A DNA stretch of 64,000 nt, taken from contig NBIV01000011.1 in the NCBI GenBank assembly GCA_003194525.1, forward strand, positions 124,001-188,000. The letters are read 5' to 3'. The position numbers were made by a program, and so were the translations under genes. The stretch comes from Gracilariopsis chorda (lineage: Eukaryota > Rhodophyta > Florideophyceae > Gracilariales > Gracilariaceae). The notes beneath the pieces are model-generated. The model had not been told where the DNA came from. It saw only the letters and a program-made list of their open reading frames with translations, and ran no database searches. This document shows, in pieces, positions 40,897 to 51,872 of the stretch. Positions within the stretch are counted from its first letter, which is position 1, and every line of letters starts with the position of its first letter.

Positions 40897-41698
40897 GCTG
40901 TACTCACTCCTCACGTCTTGTTTAACCTAATCTTGATATCCCGTCTTACGAGACATCATGTGAACAGCGCGTTCTCGGCCTTTGATCGCCGTCATGCTTG
41001 ATACGTTGATCATGTTGGATTTTGTCTGGCTTGTCTGTCGGTGACGTAATCTCGCCCTGATTCTCACCTGCGGTTCTTGTAATGCTGTTGTACATGTTAA
41101 AACTGTGGCCGCATTTGGGTCTCGTGCCTCGTTATCGGTCGGTTGCGACGGTTTTCAAAGGATTTACATGTCCCATCGTGTCTACTGCACGCATGACTAC
41201 GGTCGATCGAGTATCCTACGATGTCCGCAACAACAGTTTTGTAAATTTACTTCCCCCTATGGGTTTAATGGAGGGGGCAGTCTAAAGCGCAGCCGAAGAG
41301 AAATATCTTCAGTGATTCTCAGCCAGCTTCTCTCGTGCATTTACATGGTTTTCACGCCTAGCGGATTATTTGCCAATGGCATCTTATGGTTTGGGGTGTG
41401 CGATCCTGCTAGTCCTCTTTGTGTATATGTTAAGACTGCGTAATGTGTTGAAAAAGTTGTTTGTTGGAGGTTTCAGGAAAGTGTGACGTTGTGCCAAAGC
41501 CAGGAATGCAACGTCTTTGCAGGAGGCCCCTCTTTACTTACGGACACAAAGACAGCGGACCCTTTCTCTCTTCCCCCATAGGTACACATCTGTAGTTTAG
41601 CGTAAAAATGCGTTCACACACAACTCCCATTCAACGAAGGAAACTCTCCGAAACAAAAAAAGGAGATACTCACGTTCGAAAACGATCTGTGCAAAGAA
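40897..41698. other. Convergent intergenic region, TPT transporter / PDZ protein
   Basis: 802 bp between two 3' ends. It probably contains both 3' UTRs. Open frames here have no recognisable product. Confidence 0.4.
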
Positions 41699-42475
41699 TC
41701 ATTTGGTCAAGCCGAACACCGCACTGAGGAGAACGAGTATCAAGATGCCAGCACCTACCCAAAGAATCCAGTTTTGTTCATACGGAGCTGCGATTTCACT
41801 TTTCAGCTTCTCCTTGAGTGCTTCGTCAATTTTCGCTTGTTCAGGGTCTCCGTATTCGTAGATAGCGGTATCCTGTTTCTTCGCGCTTGTCCATGTCACT
41901 GGGTCCAGTACTTCACGCTCACCAAACTTCTCACGAGCTTCATTTCTGCGACTCTCCGCAAGCTGGGCAGCTTTGGTCTTCATTTCCGAGAGCTTAGCAG
42001 GGCTTTCCAGTATGAGCGTAACAAAATCACCTGATCGAATTCGGATTGATTTCATAACTCTATCGAGTCCAACGCCGCGGGTAGACCATACCTCGTCACC
42101 AAAAGTGGCAGATACAGCGACGAGAATATCGCCTTCATTCACTTCGCCAGAAGCGGCTGCATTGCCTTCTGGATCAATTTCAGCAACGAATACCATTCCA
42201 TCCTGGCCTTCTTCCAAAACGAGTCCAAGTGGCTTTTGAAGGATGACGGAACGATCGGAATCGGAGACTATACGCTTTGAGCGGTCTTCTCCGTCTTGGT
42301 AGATATTGTAATTGAAGGAATCGCTACATTGAGGAGTTGTGGTTCGGTAGGAGGCGGGACGACGTGACGTTCGAAAGACTGGCTTTTGAGACAGTTTGCA
42401 GCCTTGAAAAGCACCAGACGAGGAGGCCAAGCCACGGTTCGAGCAAAGGGGGTTGATGTTGACGAAAGCGGACAT
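41699..42475 (-). CDS. Plastid PDZ-domain protein with C-terminal membrane anchor
   Basis: The protein has 258 residues. MSAFVNINPL and the following Ser/Arg-rich 45 residues form a plastid leader. A PDZ domain covers about 80-165 (LQKPLGLVLEEGQDGMVFV, then DPEGNAAASGEVNEGDILVAV, and a closing strand GDFVTLILE). An acidic, Lys-rich helix follows. The end is a single membrane segment (WILWVGAGILILVLLSAVF). The layout suggests a thylakoid or envelope protein that tethers partners on the stromal side. The partners are unknown. The frame stays open upstream to 42583 but begins there with GTG, so I use the ATG. Confidence 0.75.
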   Translation of the reverse strand: MSAFVNINPLCSNRGLASSSGAFQGCKLSQKPVFRTSRRPASYRTTTPQCSDSFNYNIYQDGEDRSKRIVSDSDRSVILQKPLGLVLEEGQDGMVFVAEIDPEGNAAASGEVNEGDILVAVSATFGDEVWSTRGVGLDRVMKSIRIRSGDFVTLILESPAKLSEMKTKAAQLAESRRNEAREKFGEREVLDPVTWTSAKKQDTAIYEYGDPEQAKIDEALKEKLKSEIAAPYEQNWILWVGAGILILVLLSAVFGLTK

Positions 42476-43204
42476 TGCGGTTAATGATAAGCTCCTCTTA
42501 GACTTCTTTTCTGAGATCTTAAGTGAAACGGCGTAGACTGCACGAAAACCGGGAGAAATGCGAGTCGGTTCTTCGTGAAGCACAAGAAAAGCTTGCTTTT
42601 GTTGAAGCTTGGGGAGCTAGAAATAATAGTTTGAACACGGTTGCGGGCATAGCCAGGGGTGTGAAGAAGAAGCAGATAACGGGTTAATGCAAACTGCCGT
42701 TTCGTGCGGCATCGCAATATGTTCGGCCACGATGCTTTGAGAGGGTGACCTGAAACGGAGATAACAGATCCACAAGCAGACCTCCGCCAAAGATCTAAAC
42801 TCTTAATGGCCCATGAAGACTGCATTCCAGGGCGCCAGCCAATCAAAGCGAGTGCCGTTTCAAGCATAGCACTGCTCGCAACCAACCAAGCGCTGCCAAG
42901 CGTCGGTCCGTTTCAAAACGGAAGTATCATCGTCAGAAAGTTTTTATTTTCAGGAAAGAAAGCTTCAAGAAAAGTAGCCCGAATATGCTCTTCCACTTGT
43001 CTTGCTCCAAATGGCCAGTGGAACGACGCCCCTTGCGCAGCCACAGCTCAATTTGAGCGTCCGATCTCCTCGGTCGTCGTCTCACTGTCTCTTCATCGCT
43101 ACCAATCGACATTCTATAGCGTTCTGGTTTGTCCCGCGGGAAAAGTGCCTTCCCTACGAAATCTAAGTGACGTTCTTCCGCGCCAGGCGTATTCCCATTC
43201 TTCA
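42476..43204. promoter_or_regulatory. Divergent region, PDZ protein / plastid bS21
   Basis: 729 bp between two genes for plastid proteins. A shared control region is plausible, but I see no specific motif. Confidence 0.45.
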
Positions 43205-43682
43205 ATGAATAACTCAAGCGCTTTCGTTCCTATTTGTGGGGTTCCGGTCGCCGCCGCCGCCAAATCTCATTCCGTCTGCGGAGCGCGCCCCGCCCCGTTC
43301 TTTTCAAGCATGGCATTTGGAGCCCCTCTACCCGCCAGGATACCTCCTCCCCCAGCAGCTTCCAATGTCCGTATGGAAGTCACAGTCATCATTGGAGATA
43401 GCGAGCCGATTGAAGGAGGTAAGCCATACAGTTCACTCTCTAACCACACATTTGCACCCCATATGCTTCACAACTCTAACCTTCGGTGTACGTCATACGA
43501 ATGATCGAAAAGCCCTCCGTCGCTTTAAGAAAGAGGTGACAAAGAGTGGCCACCTTTTCGAGCTCAGGAGGAGAAGATACTTTGAAACCAACACCGAGAG
43601 GCGTATTCGCAAGGCTGCCGCAGCCAAGCGCAAGGCCAAGTTGTCAAGGAACACGTACTTCCCCCAGCGAAACAAGAAATAA
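43205..43682 (+). CDS. Plastid ribosomal protein bS21, nuclear-encoded, one intron
   Basis: This is a small-subunit protein of the bacterial-type ribosome. Exon 1 is 43205-43418 and exon 2 is 43513-43682. The 94-nt intron starts GTAAGC, ends AAAAG and is in phase 1. The 127-residue product has a leader with an early AFVP motif (MNNSSAFVP). The bS21 core follows, with GDSEPIEG joined to ALRRFKKEVTKSGHLFEL, RRRRYFE and a basic end (RRIRKAAAAKRKAKL). The family reads ENES...ALRRFKR at the splice point, which supports this acceptor over others. The leader and the bacterial type point to the plastid. A mitochondrial address is less likely. Confidence 0.88.
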
Positions 43683-43845
43683 GACGGCGCGAGCAAAAAC
43701 GTGCTTCGAAATACTCATATAGACAGGTGCTTTCTTTTTTAACGTGGCCGTTTATGTCAAAACCCTGCTCTGTCTACGCCCTTCGTAAACGCTCGTAATC
43801 TACTAAATCGTGCTGGCAGAAAGATACAATCATTTACTCATCATC

Positions 43846-46170
43846 CTAGTGCTTAGCGACTGCAGGTTCGTGATGCTCTTGATGCTTATCATCCACGACC
43901 GCGTCATGTACCTCAGAATCCCGTCCCTCCTCGTTACTCAATTCACTGGCAGCCGGCGCTGTTTCCTGGTGTCTAGCATCACGCTTTCTTCCGTGTAGCA
44001 AGTTTACCATCTCGTACTCCAATCTGCCAGTCAAGGTCTTCTCTTCATATCCCCCCATCCGACCCAGTTCCACTACCCGTCTCGCACGTTTCACATCACT
44101 TCCTCTCAAGAAATGTCTCACCATCATTTGATACGTGGAAGGGAGAACGGTATCCCCATTATCCAAAGCTGTACTGATCCTTTCCAGAACACGGTCCGGT
44201 TGTCCACCACGGACCAATAACCTACATGCCAGATGCAAAGTGTGACCTCCCATACGGAAGTTGTTGGTTGCCATTTCTTCCAAGATGGCCAAACCGCCCT
44301 GAATATGTTTCGACTGAATGCAACCTTCCAACAACGCGTTGAAAGTATCTTCATTCTTCTCGAGACCAAAACGACTGCCGACTTCATCATAAGTCTGGAA
44401 TGCTCTTTCAAGATCGAGTGCCGTGGAACATGCCGCAATTATGCAGTTCAGTTCCTCAAGCCCAACAGTTGTTGGTCGCCACTTGTCTCGCATCATCTCC
44501 AAGTGATGCGCGTCGCGCCCTAAGACTTCAGAGGAAGTCGCTTCCTTTCCATCACCATCTTCCTCAGTGGCGTCCTCAGCACTAACCTCGACCTCAGAGG
44601 GTGGCTGGGTATCCCTTTCTCCAGTGACAATATTTTCCGAACCAGCGGCTTCTATACCGGTGACAGCAGATTCGGCTGCAAGGTCTTCTTCCTGCTCACG
44701 TGCACCTGCTTCAGAGTTTTCATTCTCAGAGTGCTTTGGGGGTGGTTTCCCTTCAAGTCGGTCCACTAATCTATAGTACTGCTCATCGATCTGAGAAATA
44801 TCTCCAGCCAGGGAGCGAATCAGCGCCATTTCAAGGTCTTTTAGAGTAGAATGTACTCCTTTCTCCCTCATAGCGCCGAGAACATCCATGGCGGCTCCAA
44901 AATCGCCAGAACCTGTGAACGCCCCGATCATGCAGTACCAGAATGAAGCTGGGGGCTCGAAGTCAGGATATGTCTCCTCCATCAATGCCCAAGCCCTCAT
45001 TGCAATATCCGGAACGCCTCCTCGGAAGGCACAGTGTAGAACGGCAGAAATAGCACCAATCTCAAGTTTGGGTGAACCCCTCATGACTTCTCTTTCTTCC
45101 TTGGTGGTTCGTTCCTGTACGTTGAGACGGTATACATCACGTACTTCTGCCATGCGGTGCACCTCGGTAGCATATCTCGGTAATGCCGTTTCAAACTTGT
45201 TTAACAAATGTCTGACATTGTCGAAATCATCATTGTTAGCAGATGCAACCATAACTTGCGCAATGGTCATTGCGCTGACATCAAAACGCTGTCGTTCTAC
45301 AGCAAGTAATGTTGAATATGCGCGTTGTGAATCGCGACGACGAAGGCAGCCGACAATAAGAGCATGGTAAGTTGCGAATGTGGGGTAGATAAGATGCTTC
45401 TTCATTTCATTAAGCACGTCAAAAGCGCCGTCCACACTGCCACGATACATGTATGCACCTATGAGATAATTGTAGGTGGTGGCGTTTGGATGGGAGTCCT
45501 TTTCAAGCTTCCACATGGCGGAAATGATGTCGGTCACAGACATTACGTCTGCAGATCGGGAGATAGCATGTAAGCCACAATTATACATGCCTGTTCCAAG
45601 ATTGTACTCGCGTTCAATAGCGAGCCTGAGCGTATCCAAAGCCGAAGGTGCCCACCCGCTTCTTCCGAGAATGGGTAGCATGATTTTGATAACGATATCA
45701 TTGATCATAGAGCGACCCGGCATTTTCATAGCGTTCGAATACTGCCACAACGCCGTTCGAGGATTGCCACTTCTCAACAATGAGCCCAGTCTATCGGCAA
45801 ATTCTTTGGGAGTAACCGGTGCGTCAACGATTTGTTGCTGTTCCTTGACTGCATGCTGAGAAGCACTGGGATCTGGTTGTACGGCTTCTCCGGGTTGTTC
45901 GTTAGAAAGCGGGGACGCAGCTGCAACATTCTCTTCTGAAATAATTTCTATGACGGGTTCCTGCTGCGCGGCAACAGAGGGGAGCTTCTCACTTGCAGAA
46001 AGTTGAATATCATCTTGACGACGAGTAGCATCGGACTGGATGGTAGGGGCGGTACATAAAGCCTTTGATGCAATAGCCGAGCGAGTGGCTACAACGGTAC
46101 TGCGAGAAGCGCCTCCGGAAAGCAGTTGAGTAGCTCCACGAAGAGCGAATCTTCCAACGGAAGAACGCAT
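43846..46170 (-). CDS. Pentatricopeptide repeat (PPR) protein
   Basis: This organelle RNA-binding protein has 774 residues. PPR units are seen at about residues 190-460 (ATTYNYLIGAYMYRGSVDGAF, FATYHALIVGCLRRRDSQRAY) and again after residue 590 (EDTFNALLEGCIQSKHIQGGL). A long acidic linker lies between (DATEEDGDGKEATS). The N terminus (MRSSVGRFALRGATQLLSGG) is rich in Arg and Ser without acidic residues and looks mitochondrial. There is no DYW, E or SMR domain, so RNA stability, processing or translation is more likely than editing. The RNA target is unknown. The frame opens earlier with TTG, and I use the first ATG. It is convergent with bS21, 163 bp apart. Confidence 0.8.
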   Translation of the reverse strand: MRSSVGRFALRGATQLLSGGASRSTVVATRSAIASKALCTAPTIQSDATRRQDDIQLSASEKLPSVAAQQEPVIEIISEENVAAASPLSNEQPGEAVQPDPSASQHAVKEQQQIVDAPVTPKEFADRLGSLLRSGNPRTALWQYSNAMKMPGRSMINDIVIKIMLPILGRSGWAPSALDTLRLAIEREYNLGTGMYNCGLHAISRSADVMSVTDIISAMWKLEKDSHPNATTYNYLIGAYMYRGSVDGAFDVLNEMKKHLIYPTFATYHALIVGCLRRRDSQRAYSTLLAVERQRFDVSAMTIAQVMVASANNDDFDNVRHLLNKFETALPRYATEVHRMAEVRDVYRLNVQERTTKEEREVMRGSPKLEIGAISAVLHCAFRGGVPDIAMRAWALMEETYPDFEPPASFWYCMIGAFTGSGDFGAAMDVLGAMREKGVHSTLKDLEMALIRSLAGDISQIDEQYYRLVDRLEGKPPPKHSENENSEAGAREQEEDLAAESAVTGIEAAGSENIVTGERDTQPPSEVEVSAEDATEEDGDGKEATSSEVLGRDAHHLEMMRDKWRPTTVGLEELNCIIAACSTALDLERAFQTYDEVGSRFGLEKNEDTFNALLEGCIQSKHIQGGLAILEEMATNNFRMGGHTLHLACRLLVRGGQPDRVLERISTALDNGDTVLPSTYQMMVRHFLRGSDVKRARRVVELGRMGGYEEKTLTGRLEYEMVNLLHGRKRDARHQETAPAASELSNEEGRDSEVHDAVVDDKHQEHHEPAVAKH

Positions 46171-46626
46171 GGTTCCGTGGTGAGATGGAGGTGGGGAGTA
46201 GAGGAGGAGCACGTCTTGGTGGGTCGGACTGTTACTGAAGCATACAGATTTTACGACGACGATCGCGGCACGTATCGTAGGCGATAAACCCACATAAATG
46301 GACGAATGATCTTCTATCTCGAGAACAGGCTCAACTACCAAGGTACCACGGGAACATGTGATTGGGTGGCTTGGCAATGTCACGCAAATCCGGCAGATAA
46401 CTGTGCACGTGTAAATGGAGCAACTCCATGAATTACATATCAAGCAAACAAATTAGAATCAGACACTTGTCGCCGCCGTCGACCGGTAGCCCGCGCAATG
46501 CACCCCATCACGCCGGCATCCCCCCTCCGAACGAGCGTTTGTTATCCCCCGTCCCCCGCAACTTCCTCAACAAGCGCATCGACTCTGCCGTAGCACGCTT
46601 CGCAGTCCCCCCGTCAGGCCTCGAAA
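46171..46626. promoter_or_regulatory. Divergent region, PPR protein / RPL27A
   Basis: 456 bp between diverging starts, with the TACCAAGGTACC motif at 46336-46347. Confidence 0.5.
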
Positions 46627-47443
46627 ATGGTTCGTTGCGATCTTTCGATCCACCAAGTTGCATGCTTCTGTACCCCGCCAGCGCGATTGCTAACCTCTTT
46701 TATCATCATCTTTCATTGCGCGTTTGTTTAGCCGACCCGTTTTCATCATAACCGGAAGAAGCGTGGGCACGTCTCCGCTGGACATGGCCGTATCGTAAGT
46801 TATTCATTGAGCACGCGAGCGTGATGTGATACGCGATCCAGAAGCCGGCCGTGTTGTCGTAAATCAATCACATACCAAGCAATCCGTTCTAACCGCATGA
46901 TCCCCCGTCGCCGCGTCTGAAATCATCCTCGCTGCATTAATCTCGAACATTCATGTTCACCAACATAGGGAAAACACCGCAAGCACCGTACGTAACGCAA
47001 CATACGTTTTCCCCGGCTTGCAACTTGAACAGCTGCAAAAACCTGCTCAACTGACACTTGCGACTTCTTATTTCACTTGTATAGCTGGCGGTCGTGGTAA
47101 TGCCGGTGGCCAACATCACCATCGTATTAACTTCGATAAGTACCATCCTGGCTACTTCGGAAAGGTTGGCATGAGGTATTTCCACAAGACTCAGAACAAA
47201 TTCTACTGCCCAACAATTAATATTGACAAGCTTTGGACGCTCGTTCCCGACGAGATTCGTCACAAGCACAAAGACGATAAGGAGAATGCTCCAGTGCTCG
47301 ATGTCACACAAAGCGGTTTCTTCAAAGTGCTTGGAAAGGGAAGTTTGCCCAAGCAACCTATCATTGTTAAGGCCAAGTTCTTCTCAAAGGGCGCGGAACA
47401 GAAGATTAGAGCTACTGGTGGCGCTTGTATTCTCACTGCGTAA
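46627..47443 (+). CDS. RPL27A: 60S ribosomal protein L27a (uL15), four exons
   Basis: This is a component of the large cytosolic ribosomal subunit. I read exons 46627-46629, 46732-46794, 46969-46987 and 47085-47443. The introns are 102, 174 and 97 nt, all GT...AG. The first exon is only the ATG. The 147-residue product opens [21 protein letters not shown] after Met, then GKHRKH, then [20 protein letters not shown] across the last splice. It ends [13 protein letters not shown]. It matches yeast L28 and human L27a in order and length. The one-codon first exon is inferred, because no other ATG fits the conserved MP(S/T)RF start. Confidence 0.93.
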
Positions 47444-48135
47444 CTCGTAGCAATACTAAACTGTCCCCGTCCTTGTCTTCTTGCATCGATCTGTTTCACG
47501 TTACAAAACCGTCGCGATCGAACGCGTGCTCTAATTAGCGAAGCGCTCAGGGCAGTTAAATTAACGCTCGTGTGCCCAACTACGTAATGTCCATTCTTGC
47601 CTCGGTACACAGGTATGATACCTTTATGAATACAAAGAACAGGTGAGCGTTGGCTTCCCGCCCTTCGTATCCCTTAACACTTCGGTAGTCCTACTGGCCT
47701 CTCTCTGGTTCGTCACTTTTTCTTTTGTAGTCCGTTCTTCGTTCACCGTGCAAGTTAATATATACCCATGAAGGGAAAGGTGCATTCATAACTTCAAGCT
47801 ATCAAACAGTTTGAAAGACAGGAGCGATCCATTGATGAGACCCTTTATTTTACATAACTGCGCAATACTGACTTGCGGCATGACATTTCCCTCGCCATCG
47901 CCAGGCACCTGAAGTCGTCAGATGTTCTGTCACACTGCACAGAGATTATAAACGAAAAACGTCCTGAGATAAAGTGGACAGGTTTGGTTGTAGGCTGTCG
48001 CAATGAAATACTATTAGGTTGAACGAACTATCTGTGGATTCTGAGGCGCTTCATCGTTAGAATCCCCATTCGCTGGGCGTACTGTCTGAAGACTGGTGCC
48101 CAAATCGTGTGTGGTCTAGGAGACGTCGCACGGAG
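47444..48135. other. Convergent intergenic region, RPL27A / plastid membrane protein
   Basis: 692 bp between two 3' ends. No gene or RNA is recognised. Confidence 0.4.
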
Positions 48136-49116
48136 TCAAGAGGAGGTGAACATAAATGCTAGCGTTCCAAATATGGCAAAGGTAATCAAAGCGGCCTCCA
48201 TTGCCGAGTTGTCTGTCACTTTAGGTGGTCTCTCCTTCTCCATGTACCACTCCAAACTGTAGGGTTCTGGCTTCTTATCAACTCGGGCGGTTTTCAGTGG
48301 ACCGAAATTGGAGGTAAGAATAGCGGCAGACTTCGGAGAAGGCTCATCGTCGATGCTGGGTACCTCAAAAAATGTACCTGGAGCCAGCTCCAGGGCAGGT
48401 GCTGTGATGATGAAGTGCAGCTCCCGAGACACTTTTCGCACATCGGGGTCTGCATGCATCCGCAAACTTTCCAAAAGCGAGGCCGCATTACGTTTGTCGC
48501 CGGCAGCATCGAGAGATTGTGCATGCCAAAGCTGGTATTGACCCCCAAGCCGACTTCCATGCCCTACAATGCCGGCAGCTTCAGAGAAGAGTGCAGTAGA
48601 TTGGCGATAGAAGCCCTTGTTAAACATCGTCATACCTTTTGCAAAGATTGCACTGCTATGCTCCACAGCTTCCTCTGCTGAGACGGAAGCTTTCTTGTGT
48701 GATTGAACAGAAGCATCAGCTTGGTCTGAACCTGACACCGCTTTGTCGGTTGGAGTCAAGTTCTTTCGAGCCTTGCGGCCAGCGAGAGCGTCGTCTAGCC
48801 ATGCTCCGAATAGCTTAACCTGATTAACGTTGTTCGGAGCGCGGTCGAAGAGGATGTCATCCATTTGGTCGATGTCATCGGGTAGACTTGCCGTCATTGA
48901 GGCCTCTTCATCGCCGTTCTCCGAGAAGTCTCCTCGAGCTGCAGCCTCAGCGACGCGACGACGCCTCGTTAATCGGGCGCGAATCTTGTCTAGGTATTGC
49001 TTATCGACTTGTGACATCCCTTTTGGCGAATCCTGACCGCTAGTCATGGTGCATTTGCATGGCGCTAAGGAACGGCGCTTGTGGAAAGGGGTAGGTGGAA
49101 CAAATGACGCGACCAT
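48136..49116 (-). CDS. Predicted plastid membrane protein with a helical repeat region, unknown
   Basis: The protein has 326 residues. MVASFVPPTPFHKRRSLAP is a plastid-type leader. The middle (about 150-230) is helical and resembles tetratricopeptide units (FAKGMTMFNKGFYRQSTALF, then QYQLWHAQSLDAAGDKRNAA). A segment LELAPGTFFEVPSI and a Tyr/Glu-rich stretch follow, then one membrane helix near the end (AALITFAIFGTLAFMF). The layout suggests a membrane-bound assembly or scaffold factor in the plastid. I do not recognise the family. The start is the first ATG and directly gives the leader. Confidence 0.6.
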   Translation of the reverse strand: MVASFVPPTPFHKRRSLAPCKCTMTSGQDSPKGMSQVDKQYLDKIRARLTRRRRVAEAAARGDFSENGDEEASMTASLPDDIDQMDDILFDRAPNNVNQVKLFGAWLDDALAGRKARKNLTPTDKAVSGSDQADASVQSHKKASVSAEEAVEHSSAIFAKGMTMFNKGFYRQSTALFSEAAGIVGHGSRLGGQYQLWHAQSLDAAGDKRNAASLLESLRMHADPDVRKVSRELHFIITAPALELAPGTFFEVPSIDDEPSPKSAAILTSNFGPLKTARVDKKPEPYSLEWYMEKERPPKVTDNSAMEAALITFAIFGTLAFMFTSS

Positions 49117-50331
49117 GGTACAGATGTTGCGTGTTGCTGCGCTTCGTGCTAGTACGCCTTCGAGGCGTTTCCTCTTGCTGTGTGTGCGCGAAGTCCGGAG
49201 TTAGGGCGTTAAGACAACAACCAGTGCGGTTCTCGGGTTGCAGGATGACCCTGAGATTGGCAGCCGAACTCACAACGAGTTAATGAGGTAGCAATCCTAC
49301 CCCTTACCAAGAGTAGACACAAGAAGCTTGTGCTGGAAATGTTGTGCCTTGAAAGCACCAGATATGGGGAGAGCAGGTCAAAGAAAAAAAAATCGGAAAG
49401 CGTACGATACAGTGGTGTGCAAAACGCTTCTGAATGGTGGATCATGCGAAACGCGCGGCCATTGTGTGCTGGACCGCGTTAGAAGTCAAGCACGCTAGTT
49501 CGGAGATACTGCAAATTTTGCATGGGAAGCGGGACAGTTGTGCTTACTTGTCGTGCCAATCCGCCACCAACTGTTTGGACAGCGTTCCAGATAATCTAGG
49601 TAATCCTTTCGCCATCGTGCTTTCTTTGGTATTGGGCTGTGATCGCTATCGTCGTAAGGGTTATCGTTCTACCCCTGTATCCCTCATCCCGAACGAGAAA
49701 CCTGAAAAACGGGTGAAGAAGCCTGGCTTCTGCGACACCTAGGTTTTGCCCTTCGGTTACGGGTGAAAGCGTTGGAAGGGTATCTTGCAGGAACTTGAGA
49801 AGAGTTAGCACTTTCTTCTTTACTGTGAGCTCATGTTGTAGGTGTTAGCAAAGGGTACCGGAAAGCACTATGTAGAATACATTCCTGCACGAAGTGCCGA
49901 TGCGAACCAACGCTTTGTAAAGGTTCCCGCCTGGCAGAAGCTGACGACGTACATTGCGACTGTGAACCTTGTCCGGAGAAGGACGAGCCAACCCAAAGTT
50001 TTGCACTACCCTGTCATCAGCTTCTTACATAGCAAAACTAATATCTGCGATACATCACATGTAACATATATCAGTATCAATATCGCTTCGCTTGGGCGCA
50101 AGCTGGTCCGTCTTCACAAGGTGTGCCCATCTTCCCCCTCGCCGAGCAAGGGAAGCGATATGGATTTGCAGCTGGGGCTCCAAGAGGGATCAACACTCAA
50201 CCGTTACGCTTGAGAACCTTCCAATTATGGAAAACCAAACAGATCAGCGATTGAGTCTGCGTCCGAAAGCACTGGAGTCAGAGGGAGCCTCCAACGGAGA
50301 AACCTAGGAGCAAAAATGACAGAAGTGAAAC

Positions 50332-51150
50332 GCAATCAATTGGATTGAAATCGAAAGCAATCCCAGGATTACAATTTGGGATTGCTCAGATGCAAGAAGA
50401 TTGCAATCTGATGGGCTTGTGCATAACAACTGTTATCTTCCCCTCAGATTGCTTAACATTGCAACTGTGGGGCTGTATCAAACATCCCTACTTATTGCTT
50501 CTATCAACTTTGCAGCACTAGCCTACTAAGGTTACATAGCATGTAAGCGCGAAGGCGTAAGAGTTCTAAAACAAGGTTTCTATTCATTTGACCGATACGT
50601 TTGTGCGTTAGCATCTTCAACTGTACTTCAACGGTAACCATGTTAGTTTGTTTTGAAAGATCTCGCCTGTACAAGTTGTGAATGCTAGTTTTTTTGACTC
50701 TGAATCACTTCAGAAAGCGGTAAGCTTGGAGCAGGCAGATAAGGACTACTTGTAAGATCAAAGAATGGGCTGCGACTGCGTCGATAATTGGAGATGCAAT
50801 CAGATTGCAGTGAAGTAAAGCGATTGCACTTAGATTGCAACTCTTCTTCTTCTTCTTCTTCTTCTTTATTGTGTACAACAGCTTTCTATTACTAAGCTGA
50901 AGGAGAGCTCTTGGTAAACGCTTTCTCTTTTCAGGAAGGCCAAGAACTTCTGTGGCTCATGTCGGATTTTTCCGATTTTGAACCATTCACACCCGTCCTT
51001 GGCCTCCGTTGGAGATCCGTCTGCGTTCTCATTTCGCTCCGCCCCTCTGACGAGGGATCGGAATCAGGCACACCACGTGAAGATGCACGTGCTCAGATTG
51101 CAACTTACGAACAAAATTGCAATCTTGCCTAAGATTGTAACCTTGGATCG
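50332..51150. repeat. Cluster of GATTGCAATC-type motifs
   Basis: At least ten copies of GATTGC or its complement GCAATC, many extended to AGATTGCAA, lie in about 820 bp (for example 50357, 50398-50410, 50446, 50792-50810, 50832-50841, 51094, 51115). They are scattered, not tandem. Confidence 0.6.
50841..50866. repeat. CTT microsatellite
   Basis: About eight CTT units directly after an AGATTGCAA motif. Confidence 0.9.
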
Positions 51151-51342
51151 CAATGCCCTCCCCCTCGAACTGGTCTCGCTCCTGCATAATGAGGCCCCTA
51201 GTGCTCATAATGAATAGGAAGATGGATGTTGGAGAAATCATCAAAAAGTGGCCGGAATGTATGCTGGTCTTCCTAGCGAGAGAACGCTTTTTTCACATGA
51301 AGCGATCTACACTATGTAGGAATTAGACTGGTGTACCCGTAA

Positions 51343-51362
51343 AAGAGAGAGAGAGAGAGAGG
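51343..51362. repeat. GA microsatellite
   Basis: About nine AG units in non-coding DNA. Confidence 0.9.
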
Positions 51363-51821
51363 AAGAAGGGCATCACCAAGGGTTGTTTACGTGATGACCG
51401 TCTGCAGAGGTTTCCGAGCTCTTTTCTCTTTTCGAGGATCGTAGGCATGTTCAACTGAGATACGAAGTCTATGATCTCACTGCTTCGTAACACAGAGATC
51501 GGAGGTAAAGGCTAACCGTACCATCTTATCTGACGTACATGCAAGATATTCTGCTGCCCCGTTACATAACTAGAAAGACAATGCGTATCGCTTTCTAAGA
51601 GGTTTCCGGAAGTACACAAGTAATGAAAAAAAAAGACCGAGCGGTTCAAGCCTTTTATGGGTAGACGATGAAGCAACCCTGCTTCGACGGCAAACTATCC
51701 ACTCATCAATCCCACGGAACCCTTAGCACTCTCTGTTCTAACGTATCCTTACTTCCGTAGCACCTGACGTGCCTAGGGGTACGGTAGATACATCATATCA
51801 AAGGTTATCTGCTAGCCGTCT

Positions 51822-51872
51822 AGTCTTCAAGGCTAGCCTGTCCGCAATGCGGACAGGCTAGCCTTGAAGACT
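51822..51872. repeat. Perfect 24-bp inverted repeat with 3-nt loop
   Basis: The left arm 51822-51845 and right arm 51849-51872 are exact reverse complements. The loop is AAT. The arms contain GGCTAGCC. RNA from either strand would fold into a very stable hairpin. The site lies about 280 bp upstream of the DNL zinc-finger gene. Confidence 0.9.

Noticed and set aside
43419-43485. Shorter intron in plastid bS21, ending at 43485.
   Set aside because: It would need a non-AG acceptor (CG). The AG at 43512 keeps the phase and restores the family sequence.
46795-46968. Box C/D snoRNA in the second intron of RPL27A (GTGATGT and CTGA).
   Set aside because: The boxes are imperfect and 95 nt apart, with no D' or C' box and no clear terminal stem.
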